Source: Struthidea cinerea (taxonomy: Eukaryota > Chordata > Aves > Passeriformes > Corcoracidae). Taken from it: a stretch of DNA of 64,000 bases. The notes beneath the pieces were generated by a model, which saw only the letters and a list, made by a program, of their open reading frames with translations, was not told the origin of the DNA and did not search any database. Positions 1-10,364 of the stretch are shown piece by piece (position 1 is the first letter of the stretch; every line of letters begins with the position of its first letter). The stretch spans positions 124,001 through 188,000 of the forward strand of contig VZTI01003658.1 of NCBI GenBank assembly GCA_013397865.1, read 5' to 3'. Both the position numbers and the translations under genes were made by a program.

Positions 1-86
1 CTGGTGCTGGGAGTGAGTGAGTAGCTGCGTGGTGCTTGCCTGTTCTCCATGATTGTTCCACAGCACGGTACTTTCTCTCTTCCCAG

Positions 87-199
87 AGCTGCAAGCCTTT
101 GCTCACCATGGACGTCCACTGCCAAGATACCAGGTCGCTCTGTGCTTTGGGGAGGAATTTCCAGATCCACAGAGGCAGAGGAAACTAATTACAGCCCAT
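87..199 (+). CDS. IRF4: IRF4 penultimate coding exon
   Basis: This is part of interferon regulatory factor 4, a nuclear transcription factor of B, T, myeloid and pigment cells that binds composite DNA elements with PU.1 or BATF/JUN. The exon begins after a pyrimidine-rich acceptor (AG at 85-86) and ends before a GTAAGT donor at 200. It holds 2 nt completing a Glu codon plus 37 codons reading LQAFAHHGRPLPRYQVALCF, then GEEFPDPQRQRKLITAH. This matches the end of the IRF association domain, about residues 368-404 in human numbering as I recall the protein. The Arg-Lys pair encoded at 179-184 corresponds to R398/K399, residues reported to be needed for PU.1 interaction. The entering intron is phase 1 and the leaving intron is phase 0. 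Earlier exons lie off the left edge. An ATG at 53 opens an overlapping frame but lies in the intron and is not the start. Exon 89-199 is possible if the second AG is used, but only 87 gives the expected Glu. Confidence 0.95.
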
Positions 200-2126
200 G
201 TAAGTAAGATTTCTGCCTTACCTAAAACAAGCACACTCCTTAGAGGATACGAATCTGCCAGTCAGGCTTTTGTACCTCATGTGTATTATGAGGGAGGTAA
301 TAAATTGTTGAAAATGCAGCACTTTCCAGAACAGGGTTTAATCCCCAGATCTTCCAAGGACTGCCTGGTAGCCCTCAGTAGGGCAGAGCACCTGATTTTC
401 CCTCTCTACAGAATGTGTCATTTGTGATCTGTTGCAAATCCCATCAAACCCTAAAGCTGAAATGTACCGGGAACTGCTGGGCTGTGTTGTTATCACCAGC
501 CTGGATGTGCAGCTCCTTGGACTGCCTGGCCAGTGCAGGATGCAGTGCTTTTACACCCACTGCACCTGCAGGTGCTCCAGAATCCCAGCTTGCATCTCCA
601 GGGCCTCAGCCCTTAATGGGACGCAGGGACCGCCTGTGCAGCTTCAGGGTTCAATAGCTGTCAGGCTCGCAGGCTGACTGACCACAGTTCACACACACTC
701 AAAGCTGCTGTTTCAGGATGCTCTCTGAGAGAGGGTGATGACGGAGACTGAGACCAGGTACTTTCTGAATTGGCTGTATTGGCCCATAAAACCACAAGAG
801 AGGTGGTAATGCACACATTAGTGGCAGGGCTTAGCTTACTGCATCCTTGATAAGAAAACTGGTGTCTCTTTTAAATTTTTCGAAAGCCCCTTCAGTAGCA
901 GCACGGATCCCAAGTCAGACTTTTGCCGTAAGCTGTGGCCTCTCCTTAGCTGTGTAGCTTTCACACTGCCACACTGCTGCCTAGCAGGTCTCTGGGGTGG
1001 AAGCTGAGAAGCTCACAAATCCATCCTGAGCTGTGTAATGACTAGTTAGAGATAGCTGCCCATCCCTGACTTTCCTTCAACTCTTTTCCATTCCTGTTTT
1101 GGCTTTACAGCTTTCCATCCCTCCTTCCTAGCATCCTCTCTTCAGCCCCCCATCCATCTGTCCTGATGTCTTCTCTGTGAGCCTGTACCTCCTGCTCTTC
1201 CCAGAGCTTTGCTTCCCCTTTACCAACTGCTCAATCGCCTCGTCCTCTTGATCTGTCCTGACTCGTGGGCTGGTAGGATTCTACCATCCCACCAAAGAGT
1301 TATGCACTGGGAGCTACCTGACTCACCTGTCCCACTGCCTTCCCATCTCCACCATGGCATTTATTTCCTCCAAAACAGTGCCTGTGTATTTTAATATGGA
1401 GGGATTGGCTGACTAGCAGGAGAGGATTGTGGAGAAGTGTCATCCAGCCTGTCTCTCCACTGAGACTAAGGAGAGCTTCAGGTGTTTGTTCTCAGTGTAC
1501 AGCTCAAATATTTACAGTCAGAGCCCAGAGCCCTGAGAGGGAGCGGTAGTTTCTGAAGAGACAGAACTGAAGGCAGTGTTAACTCATACAAATCCCACTT
1601 GGTGGTTGAACAAATTCCTCATCAGAGCTTGAATGAACAGAAACAAGAGTAACCTTGATGTTACACAGTCATTTGGTGACGTATCTCAGCTTACACAAGG
1701 GCTCCAACATTTCAAGTTAAGTCCTCAAGGTACTTTGCAATGCAGACAAGACTTTTGGTGTGTTCAATATGTATTTAAACACCTCGAGTGGCCATGGACA
1801 TCTGTGTCCTGTGGACATTGCTCACATCCTGGGGCTGGCTAAGGGACTGCAATTTTTGATACATCTTTTGTGTCACTACTACAGTCCCTTTTAAATTAAG
1901 GCGGTGAAGGTAAGGAGTGGGAGGCACTTGGCAGCAGAGCTAGGCTAGGCTAGGCAAGACCTAGCTTAAAACAGAGATTAGTGAGACCGCTGAAATTGTG
2001 TTCTCATTCTGGTAAGCAGAACTGTTTTGTCCCATCTTGTTCTTAACTTGGAGCCACCGTAGATAACTAAGATGAGGACCATGAAGTTTTGTCACATGTC
2101 TGATTAACATTTTGTCTGTTCTTAAG
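200..2126 (+). other. IRF4: Last IRF4 intron
   Basis: This intron of 1,927 bp starts with GTAAGT and ends with a TTCTTAAG acceptor just before the terminal exon. I see no additional exon, transposon or RNA gene inside it. A short direct repeat of TAGGC units sits near 1940-1957. Reading frames within it show no family resemblance. Confidence 0.85.
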
Positions 2127-2270
2127 GTTGAACCCATGTTTGCCAGGCAGCTGTATTACTTTGCTCAACAAAACAGTGGACATCTGCTGAGAGGCTATGA
2201 TTTACCAGAACTTGTGACTAGTCCAGAGGATTATCACAGATCTATTCGCCATTCCTCTATTCAAGAGTAA
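2127..2270 (+). CDS. IRF4: IRF4 terminal coding exon with stop codon
   Basis: The exon encodes the last 47 residues of IRF4 and a TAA stop (2268-2270). It starts VEPMFARQLYYFAQQNSGHL and ends EDYHRSIRHSSIQE. In mammals this C-terminal tail is described as the auto-inhibitory region, which folds onto the DNA-binding domain until a partner such as PU.1 relieves it. The phase 0 junction with the exon at 87-199 gives the uninterrupted join ITAH-VEP known from IRF4. Compared with the human tail as I remember it, differences cluster in the middle (PELVTSPEDY here, PEHISNPEDY in human), while the last 14 residues are unchanged. There is no frameshift or premature stop. The match is specific to IRF4; the paralogue IRF8 has a different tail. 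Confidence 0.96.
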   Translation, partial: VEPMFARQLYYFAQQNSGHLLRGYDLPELVTSPEDYHRSIRHSSIQE

Positions 2271-2632
2271 GATCCTCAGAAAGAGTGGTTTTAAAGGCAC
2301 TGTAAAGATTGTGGAGAGTGGAAGAGCAGATCTGGGTCACGATTTGGAGATCCCTAGTCCCAGCTGGATGTGTTCAGGGGTTCAATGGTAGGAAAGTGAA
2401 CAACTAGGACAACTGTATTGTACAATAAAAGTGACGGGTCTTCAACATTTGGATGCTACATCTCACATAGGGTTCCACTGTTTCTGAGAATAACTCGAAA
2501 CTGACAAAATGATTGCTGTGTTTACGTTTGCTTAATGTTCTCCTTGGCTTTTGAGGACTGATCCTTACCGAAGACTTAAATCCAGAGTTTACACTGTTAC
2601 CTTTGCAGGGCTATTTATTTTGGATTACCGAT

Positions 2633-2640
2633 CTCAGGGA
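2633..2640 (+). promoter_or_regulatory. IRF4: Candidate miR-125/lin-4 family target site in IRF4 3' UTR
   Basis: CTCAGGGA is a perfect 8-mer match to the miR-125 seed (complement of positions 2-8 plus the A opposite position 1), 363 nt after the IRF4 stop. miR-125b repression of IRF4 is reported in mammalian B cells and macrophages. That the site works in this species is inferred. Confidence 0.5.
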
Positions 2641-3084
2641 AAGTACATAAATTTGCGGTGTTCCCAATTTGAAACTGTAGCTACTGCAGGTGGGTAGCAA
2701 ACGTAGATGGTTTATTGAGAATAGCTAATACATGTAAATGGTTATAAATTTAGATTCATAAGTGTGATGCCTATATTCTTGTACAGAATATTTCAGTGTA
2801 TTTTTTGAAAAAAATGCAATTCTTCAGAGACATATTTTTTTAATGCCTGACTGACATTTGTCTTGAGAATGAATTCTTTTGCTGCCATTGTTGTTATTGG
2901 ATTAGCCCCCATGATAGCAGTTTTAAAGTGATGCATTTATGGTACTGTGTTAAGAAAAGTGACCGTTCAACTCATACTACCTGTGAATTTAGTGGATTAA
3001 CCACTAAAATTCTAGAGTCCCAAAGAACAGGTTTATAAATAAATTGCATTTTTCTTGTAATTGTAAGCTACTATGCATGCATTA

Positions 3085-3133
3085 TACATACATATATATC
3101 TATATGTATGTGTGTGTGTGCATATATGTATGC
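3085..3133. repeat. AC/TA/TG dinucleotide-rich microsatellite
   Basis: A short imperfect mixture of CATA, TATA, TGTA and TG units lies within the putative IRF4 3' UTR. It may be length-polymorphic. No function is implied. Confidence 0.6.
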
Positions 3134-3346
3134 ATTAGAATGAAGTTGGCAGACCTTGCAAACAGCACAGAAATGGTCCAGCTACCCCTTTTTTGATGCC
3201 ACATGCATGAGCCATCTAAAAATAACTACCACCTCTGACTTATACAGAGCCAACTCCGCTGTTTGTGCGCACTCACAGCTTTGGTCCAGTGGTACTGAAA
3301 TGAATGTGAAGGGACAGCTCAAGGAGAGCAGCATTTGGCCTCCTGT

Positions 3347-3352
3347 AATAAA
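3347..3352 (+). terminator. IRF4: Candidate IRF4 poly(A) signal, proximal
   Basis: AATAAA lies 1.08 kb after the stop. It is followed within 20-45 nt by a GU-rich stretch (GTTGTTTGAATGTTTGTAG), the usual downstream element for cleavage. It is a reasonable proximal site. Confidence 0.4.
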
Positions 3353-3968
3353 ATAGTCAAGGAAATAGTTGTTTGAATGTTTGTAGAATTTGATGCAGTT
3401 TGCAGCTTTCAGTGATAGAGTGCTGTTAAAAAGACCAAGAGGAGAGGTCTGGTGGGTGTGTGTGTCAATGAAATTTCCTTGCTGGCAGGCAGACCATGGG
3501 ATATTAGCAGCTTTCGCTCCAGAATGTGATCCCCCTGTGCCTAGCAGACATACTTCACTTGACTTCCTAAATGAGGAAGAAAAAACGGTACTTGGTCTGG
3601 CAGCAGACTTGTGTTCTAGGGACTTTGAATTTATACATCTTAAAGATGCATACTCTTTTGGGATATATTATCCCCCTCCTTCTCCACAGTGCCAAGCAGA
3701 ATGAGCAGATCATTTCTACTTTGTTACTTGAAGGGTTTTTTTTCCTGGCTTAAAGATTTTTGTAGGGGAGACCTCTTTCTTAGACTTTAAAAGCAATGCT
3801 CTAGGTGAGCTTCTGAGCTTCGCGTGTGCTTTTGTCCTGCACATACATTTTACTGAAAGGGACTTCTGTGTTCAAACTTAACTGGTAGAATACAAATATT
3901 TGATGTGTTTTTCACTTTTTTCTAGTGGTTGTTGCTTCATATGCTCATTGCTTCAGCTCGCGTCTTGG

Positions 3969-3974
3969 AATAAA
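3969..3974 (+). terminator. IRF4: Candidate IRF4 poly(A) signal, strongest context
   Basis: AATAAA is followed about 25-45 nt later by a GU-rich element (GTGCGTATGTGTTGTTTTC). This hexamer and downstream pair is the best cleavage context I see in the first 5 kb. It would give a 3' UTR of about 1.7 kb. Use by IRF4 is inferred from position. Confidence 0.45.
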
Positions 3975-5004
3975 GTTCTATTTCCCTACCAACATGGTGC
4001 GTATGTGTTGTTTTCAGTAGTGGGACAAATCTAACTTGTGTGGTTCTGCACTGTGAACATGGCCAGTGCTGCTGGCTGTCTATGGGGAACTCTGTTCTAA
4101 GCCAAAAGTGCAGAGAAAGGTCAAAAGGTAAGGATTTTTGTTTACAGAAATGTCTGCAATATTAGCCACAGGTAGCAGAAAAAGGGAAAATCGGGATGTT
4201 ACCCTTCGGCTGTTGGTTTACAGGTCCATGGACATTGCAGCAGAGCCCTGCAGCTGGTGATCTGGTGCTGCTATGCTCTGCCCCTGCACCTCCGGGGCCT
4301 CTGGGGCTGGGGACCAGGCTGGTACCCTCCTGCCCAGCCCAGCATGTGGGGATCCTCTGACTGCCCCTTAGTTTTTGGTTGTTACAGTTTCCAGTGCACT
4401 TTCGAGTGACTAAAGCTAGGAAAGGGTGAAAAGGAGGATGGTAAAGTGAACTAAAGTAGTGAAGTTGCAAATAGGAGTGAATTAACCAGGTAGCCCGTCT
4501 TCATTGGAAATCAGGGTCCTGAGAGGGGTTTTTGGGTGCAGGGGATTACAAAGCAAGCAAGGTGTGAAATACAGTTACATGATCTGTGAAGCATCTGAAG
4601 ATGGGGGGAAGAGTATTTTCTCTTTTTGTGTAGACTCCTATTGATTATTGAGGTGCATTATCAGTTTTGGCTTTGGAGTGAGCTTTTAATTATTTTCCTT
4701 GAAGTAGCATAATTTGGAGCTAGTGGCTGTGGCCAGGGAGGGAGAAGAGCACCATCTAATATCTGGCCAAACACAACTTGCTTAGTTTGAATGCAGAGAG
4801 ATGCAGGTGAAAGGCTTATTTTAACCGAGCAAAGAGGCTGAGATATTTCCCTTGGAGTGATGGTGCAGGGGGGTGAGTGGAAGGAAAATCAAGCTGTTGT
4901 TTGTACCATAAATTGTTTTGCATGTGAGGACTTAAAAGCTGCATTTACTTTTGTGATGATTTCTTACTGTTCAAAGAAACTACAAATACCTAAAGTGGGG
5001 AAGA

Positions 5005-5010
5005 AATAAA
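5005..5010 (+). terminator. IRF4: Candidate distal IRF4 poly(A) signal
   Basis: AATAAA lies 2.7 kb after the stop, in an A-rich context without an obvious GU-rich downstream element. A long-UTR isoform ending here would be closer in length to mammalian IRF4 transcripts. The support is weak. Confidence 0.2.
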
Positions 5011-8000
5011 AAGCAAACAACAAGGAAAAAAAAACCCTGGAAACATTTTCTCCTTTTAGTATCTTTTTTACAGTCACTACATGAAAGCCTTTTAAGTACT
5101 TCCTACCTCTGTTAAATTCTGTTTATAGTTTCTGAGGTCTACTTCCTTCTTGTTATGATTTCGGTGGCGTTGTAAATGACATGTTTTATTCCTGTCAATA
5201 ACGAAGGCATAGCTGTTTGGTTTTTTCTTCAAACGTTTTTTGTGTCAGTGTTGGTTTTTCTGATTTTAGTACAGCCACAGTTGCAACAGTTTCTTGAAAG
5301 GGTTTTGTAGCAGAGAAGCACCTGTATTCCAAATTTGGTTCTGCTGAGTAGTTTTGCCTGCTGCTGTGAGCTGTATTAGACTTAGAGGGCTTGTAGGTTA
5401 ACCAGAAACAAGGAGATATATTTTAAGCTGAAGTACAGTGCAACGGGGTTTGTGGAAAAAACACAGGATTCACGTGAAAACCCCTGTGGCCTTTTAGACG
5501 GGCATATGCATGGTGTTTACATCAGCGTTTGTCAGCAGCGTGGAGGTGGGGAAACACCACCCTCGGCAGAGGGCTTTCAGGAAAAAGTAAAGCATTTTCT
5601 CTTGCACGCTCTCAGATCACTGTCTGTGTATACTTGCAGAGAGGCGGGGGGGAGGAAGGGGGAGGGAAGAGAGAAAGAGAAAGAGCACTCACCAAAAAGG
5701 CCAAGCAGATTGAAACAATCGTATCTCTTTTCCCAGGCAGAACTCTGTGTCAAATTTAGATTGACTTGGATGGCAAGATACTAAAGATTGCCAGGGTGGT
5801 TTTTATCTGAACTCTGATCTGTCTGGTAGTAGGCTAAGAGTTACTGATTTTTGCTTTAATGCTTGTGAGTTTGGTTGGCTCTGAAGAGATGTCTGCAGCT
5901 CCCTGGGACTCAGATTAGTTAGGAGGTAGCTGGTGTGCAGCCGTCCAAGCACTTAACTTCCAAGTGTGTAGTCAGGTGAGCACATCCTTGTTGCACCCCA
6001 GGGGAGTGGTCACATCCTCTGTGACCCACAGCCAGCTTCACTGCTGGGCTTCAGGAGCCAGCTGGCCCAATGCCTGCAGAATGCTCCATGCCCTGACCAT
6101 GCTGAAATGACTGTGAAGGAGGAGCTGACTCAGGTGTCTCAGAATAAGACTCTTGGAACTATAGACATTAAATAATTTACGAACTGATTGGATGTGTTGT
6201 TGTTGTCCTTTTGGGAACTGGCAAGAGGAAAAGGCAATCACCTGTGCTCAACTGGAAGCTGAAAAACAGGCCAGATGCCTCGGTTCTGGGTTTGGACTTG
6301 TTTTTCTGCTTGGCCCTAGCAGAAGCTGACTGGAAAGCTGACGTCTGAGTGGCTCTGCACAGGGTGATGTTGCACAAAAAGGCAATTGTCAAGAATGCAT
6401 AGAGCCCAGTCCAGGTTTTCATCTCTTAGATAGGAATAGCTTCATGCCCTGGAAAACAATGGCAATGAAACACAGGACTTCATTTTGCAAATGCATTTTT
6501 ATTGTTTCTACACAGCACGGCTGCCTAGCATGTCTCTGCAGGCAGCTGGCAGCCTCCTGCCACTCCAGCTTACAGTGCTGCCAGCTGAGGCCAGACCTGG
6601 TATGCTGGGCACTTCTCTTAGATCAGTCTTCTATGCTTCAGCTATCATTTCCTGCTCCCTTCAAAAGATAGGTCATGAATTATGCAAAAATTCTGTATTT
6701 GAAGCTAAGAGGAAGATTCAGGTGACTTTTCACAAGCCACAGATAATGTTTGTCCTCCATATTCTTGGGAAGCGTTTTCATCTTTGACCTTTGGGATTTC
6801 TCTGTTTTGATTTTGAGACCAGTTTCTGAATTCTTGCTCTAGGAATGTCTGAAATCCAAAAACTTAGAGTCTCTGGTTGTCCAGTCTGCTCACCCCAGCC
6901 TTTAATTCCTTTCCTGGCCAGGCAGAAATGGTGTCCGTGTAGTATTGATGAAACCACCTCCCAGAGGAAGTTCTGTGAATGTCCATGTGAACCTGGTGAG
7001 GTTAGAGCATCTTACCGGAAATATGCTTTCCAAGCTCTCTCAGCTGTGTCAGTGCAAGCACAGTGTGTACATCACCACATGCAATCAAGCACGTTTCATC
7101 CCATCCTCACCATACTGTTCATCTTTCTCCTTCTCACTTCCTTTGTGAAGAGCAGACGTTTAAATGTGGATCAGGCAGATAGAGGAAAGCCCTGATTTCT
7201 TTAGGTCTGCAAGATGTAGATTTTCTCTCTAAGCTGAGGATGGCCAGCACAGCACAGGCAGTGGTCAGATGCTTTCAGGTTCTGCTGCTTGTCTCCAAAT
7301 TCATTAGCCTGTCATTGTCCATGGATAAGTCCTACTCAGGTATCAGGGACTATTTATCTCATATATCTCATACATCAGGGACTGTTTATCTCTCTGATGC
7401 CTCCTCTTCCTGGTCTAATATGCCTTGGCAAAGGGTCGTGAAGAAATTTCCTTTTTTCCTGGTGGTTGCAGCCATCTGGTAACGTGCATTGCTAGGTACC
7501 TTGTTGTGGGTCTAGCTCACCGTTTTGGCTCTCTTTTGGGTCCTCTAGCAGTTTTCCTCTGCACTGACAGTGCCTCTTATTTGTGCATGCCAAGCATGCC
7601 GGGGCACAACCTTTACAGTTTAGTCTCTAGACAACACCACAATTCCTATAACTGTGAGTAGGATGTTCTTGTGTCTTCCCAGTTGTGATTCTGACCCTCA
7701 GAACCATGAACTGCTCAGCAGAATGTGATCATGGCAATCATCTATGCTAGGCTTTCCCGTAGGAAGCTGGTGCGCAGCTTCTCTCCACCCGAGGCACCAC
7801 ATTCAAATTACATTTTCTCAAGGAGGTAATTGAATCGATGGTTTCTCACGCTCCTGTTGGAGCCATTCATAACTGTCTCATAAAAGCAAAGGCTGAGCAT
7901 TTCTAGTTTCTAGCACAGAGCATATAGCCTCCAATAAAATTGCTTTTAGAGCTAGATGTCCTACTTTTTCCTTTCAAACTTCTGGGTTTCACAATATTAT

Positions 8001-8580
8001 ATCCTCAGAAACCAAAGTTATGGGTCAGGCCCTGTTATATCGCCAATAGCTCATTTTCATTTCCTTTTTTTCACACATGATCAAGAGGTTTAGCCCTCTT
8101 CATGACTGTCCCCTCCCACAGAAAAAAACCCATGCAAGGAGTAGTGAGAGAGAGACTTCAAAAACAGGGTGAGTGGCCTCATCATGTATCTACTTGTAGA
8201 CGTCACTCTCCAAGAACTAGGAAAGGTCAGAGCTGTTTAGACCAAGGGGGTTTTCACAACTCAGCTGAAAAACCCAGACTGGGTCTGAAGAGTTCTTGGA
8301 GTCCTCACCCTTTATCTCATCTTTTCCCAAACTCTTTGGTGACCCTCCATCCAGAGAAGTGGCTGCTCCATGGTTTTTAACATAGATTACCATCCTATGT
8401 TCCATTGCTTAACATGGACTTCCCAAAGGAAAGTGGTGAAATAAATGACAGATTTTTGCATGGGAATATTGCAAATCCTTTTTGCCCTTTTAAACCAATC
8501 ACATTGTTTTCTTTTAGAGCTTCTTCCAACCCAGTATAACTGAATCCTGGAAGTTTTAATTGCACCATCTTAAAAACTTT
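5011..8580. other. Intergenic, no gene seen
   Basis: Short open frames here show no known domain, splice-compatible exon or codon structure. The only structures noticed are the G-rich tract near 5650 and a small imperfect 32-bp duplication at about 7342-7395 (the phrase ATCAGGGACTRTTTATCTC occurs twice). Part could belong to a long IRF4 3' UTR isoform. Confidence 0.5.
5646..5666 (+). other. Potential G-quadruplex / purine tract
   Basis: A run of seven G, then five G, then three G, separated by one to five bases, satisfies the G3+N1-7 four-run pattern if the first run is split. It is followed by a GA-rich stretch to about 5690. It lies downstream of the likely IRF4 end. This is a sequence pattern only. 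Confidence 0.4.
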
Positions 8581-8982
8581 ATTATTTGAACCAATTAGCG
8601 GGTTTGGTTGCTGAGCTTGGTGCAGCAGTCTGTGTGGGACAGAGGCGGACAAGCCCTCTCGGTGGTGGTGGCCGGAAGCGGGAGGAGCTGGGAGCTGTCT
8701 GTGTCCCTGGTGCCGCGGGCCAGGGAGGGGGTTCGCCTGGTGTCGCTGCGTGTGGATGCAGGTCACCCGTACCCGCAGACAGCGCCAGCCCGAAGGATGA
8801 CTCTGAAGTCTCACTTTCCTTTAAAACCATCACCCTACAAATAAAATGGCTTACCTACAATCCCCACACAGTTACAGGCACTGTTTAAATATAGCAAGCA
8901 TCGATGCCTATCTGTACATTACAAGGAAATGCATAAATCGAGACGACATAAGCCGCAAAAAGGAAGTTTGAAATCAGCCTGG

Positions 8983-9240
8983 AGCTGTGATAGGCTGGCG
9001 TCTGCCGAGGGACCCGGCCGAACCTGCACCATCCACTGCCGTGGTGACACCGCCGCCGGACCTGGCCGGCCTGTCGCGGCCCCCCGGCACGCACGTCCGC
9101 CTGCTGCCGCTCTCCAGGGAGCTGGCCCACGCGGCATGCTCTAGACCTGTGTCCTGGCGGCACCTGCACCCCCGCAAAAGCCAAAGGCACCCCGGGCCCC
9201 TGGGGTCCCTGCTGCAGGGAGGGGACGGTGCGGCGTTTTC
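8983..9240. promoter_or_regulatory. Orphan CpG island
   Basis: About 250 bp is dense in CpG (roughly 25 by eye, for example ACCGCCGCCGGA, GTCGCGGC, CACGCACGTCCG) within DNA that is otherwise CpG-poor. A weaker GC-rich shoulder spans 8640-8780. It lies about 6.7 kb past the IRF4 stop and 23 kb from the EXOC2 stop, so it is not the promoter of either gene. Overlapping open frames on both strands are a by-product of GC richness and resemble no protein I recognise. It may be an enhancer or non-coding RNA promoter, which is inferred. Confidence 0.55.
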
Positions 9241-10364
9241 TGGAAATGAATGAGTTCATTTCTGGGAGGCAGTGGTGGGGGCTGCTCCAGCACGCAGGGC
9301 AGAGCAGGGAGGATGAATGCAGGAAGTTGAAGCATGACTTCTGTGCTGCTTATCATCCTGCAGCCTGCTAGCTGCAGATATCTGGCAAAGTTTTTCGGCC
9401 TGGCTTCATTTTTTTATTATGAAGGTTGATTACTTCTTTTGTTTGCAAAATTTATATCAAAGCCAGAATCATTAAGTAAAACATGAAGGTATTGCATACA
9501 GAGTGTGTGTGTATGTGTGTGCATGTGCAGCTAGCAAGCCACTCTCACCCCTCTCTAACAATCTTTTACGCAATTGGCAGGGTTTATTCCCATGTGAGTG
9601 AGGTGCTAATGACACCCTAAAAATTTTATGAAAATATTGGGCTGGGGAGAGGAAGAAAGATCAAGTGCAAACCAGCATCTGCTGCAGGCTCTCAAAACAT
9701 ATTAGGCACTTAATTTTTCAGACTCCACCAGGGGAGGAGTGTCCATTGGTGCCTTGTGCCTTATTAACCCCCAGAGACAGCACTGCAGGACATGGCCTGC
9801 AAATTCTGCTGCTCCAGAACTCCATCTTACCTGCAAGGTCTTACAGAAAACAAACCACATACCCCAAGGGCCCAATAAACCCATTGCTTCTCCTTCCACG
9901 TGCTAGGTGTTCCCAGGATGAAGGTTGCAGCTCTTGGCGTCAACAACCCTTTCCCCTGGACACCAGCTTGAGAGGTAGGTTGACTGTGGGCAGGGGAAGG
10001 TAAATGCTCATGTGCAGCCTCTTCTTCCAGCCTCTTTGGCACACCCCTGTGGATGGGATAGTACTGAAGTTAGTCTAGCAGTATGCAAGGATTATCATCA
10101 TTGCTCTCTACCATTCCAGCCAAACCGTGTCTTCCCCAGGAAAAACTCTGCATCTTTGGACGGGTGAGGCAGAGGACAGTGGCTGCAGGCATGAACCCAG
10201 TGAATGCAAGGAGCAAAGTGTGGAGGAGGACAGCAGGTTGAGGACAGTTCAGCTGCAGGTATAGTTGGGGTTCATAAGGGCCATTTAGTGAGTTCTGCCT
10301 TTCACAAGGGTCTGATCTGAAGTAGAGAAGTGGGTTTTGGCCAGGAGGAGAAGTCAGCTTGTTC

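Larger units (their letters stand above)
2271..3990 (+). other. IRF4: IRF4 3' UTR (minimum likely extent)
   Basis: This is sequence directly downstream of the IRF4 stop codon. It is AT-rich, with several AATAAA hexamers at 2424, 3038, 3347 and 3969 and a CA/TG/TA dinucleotide-rich stretch at about 3085-3130. The hexamer at 3969 is followed by a GU-rich element, so I place the likely end near 3990. Mammalian IRF4 has a long 3' UTR of several kb, so transcripts may extend further, for example to the hexamer at 5005. The exact end cannot be fixed without transcript data. A miR-125 type 8-mer site lies at 2633-2640. Confidence 0.5.

Noticed and set aside
53..427. A 124-codon plus-strand open frame starting with ATG at 53
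   Set aside because: The ATG lies in the intron before the acceptor at 85-86, and the frame reads through the GTAAGT donor. Only 87-199 is real IRF4 coding sequence.
3936..3994. A possible additional plus-strand exon (VVVASYAHCFSSRLGIKFYF) after a TTTTTTCTAG
   Set aside because: It lies after the IRF4 stop, fits no IRF4 sequence, and overlaps the best poly(A) signal. It is better explained as 3' UTR.
8395..9356. Multiple overlapping open frames on both strands over the GC-rich block
   Set aside because: Up to six frames are open at once, as expected from GC-rich DNA with few stops. None resembles a known protein or has splice-consistent edges.
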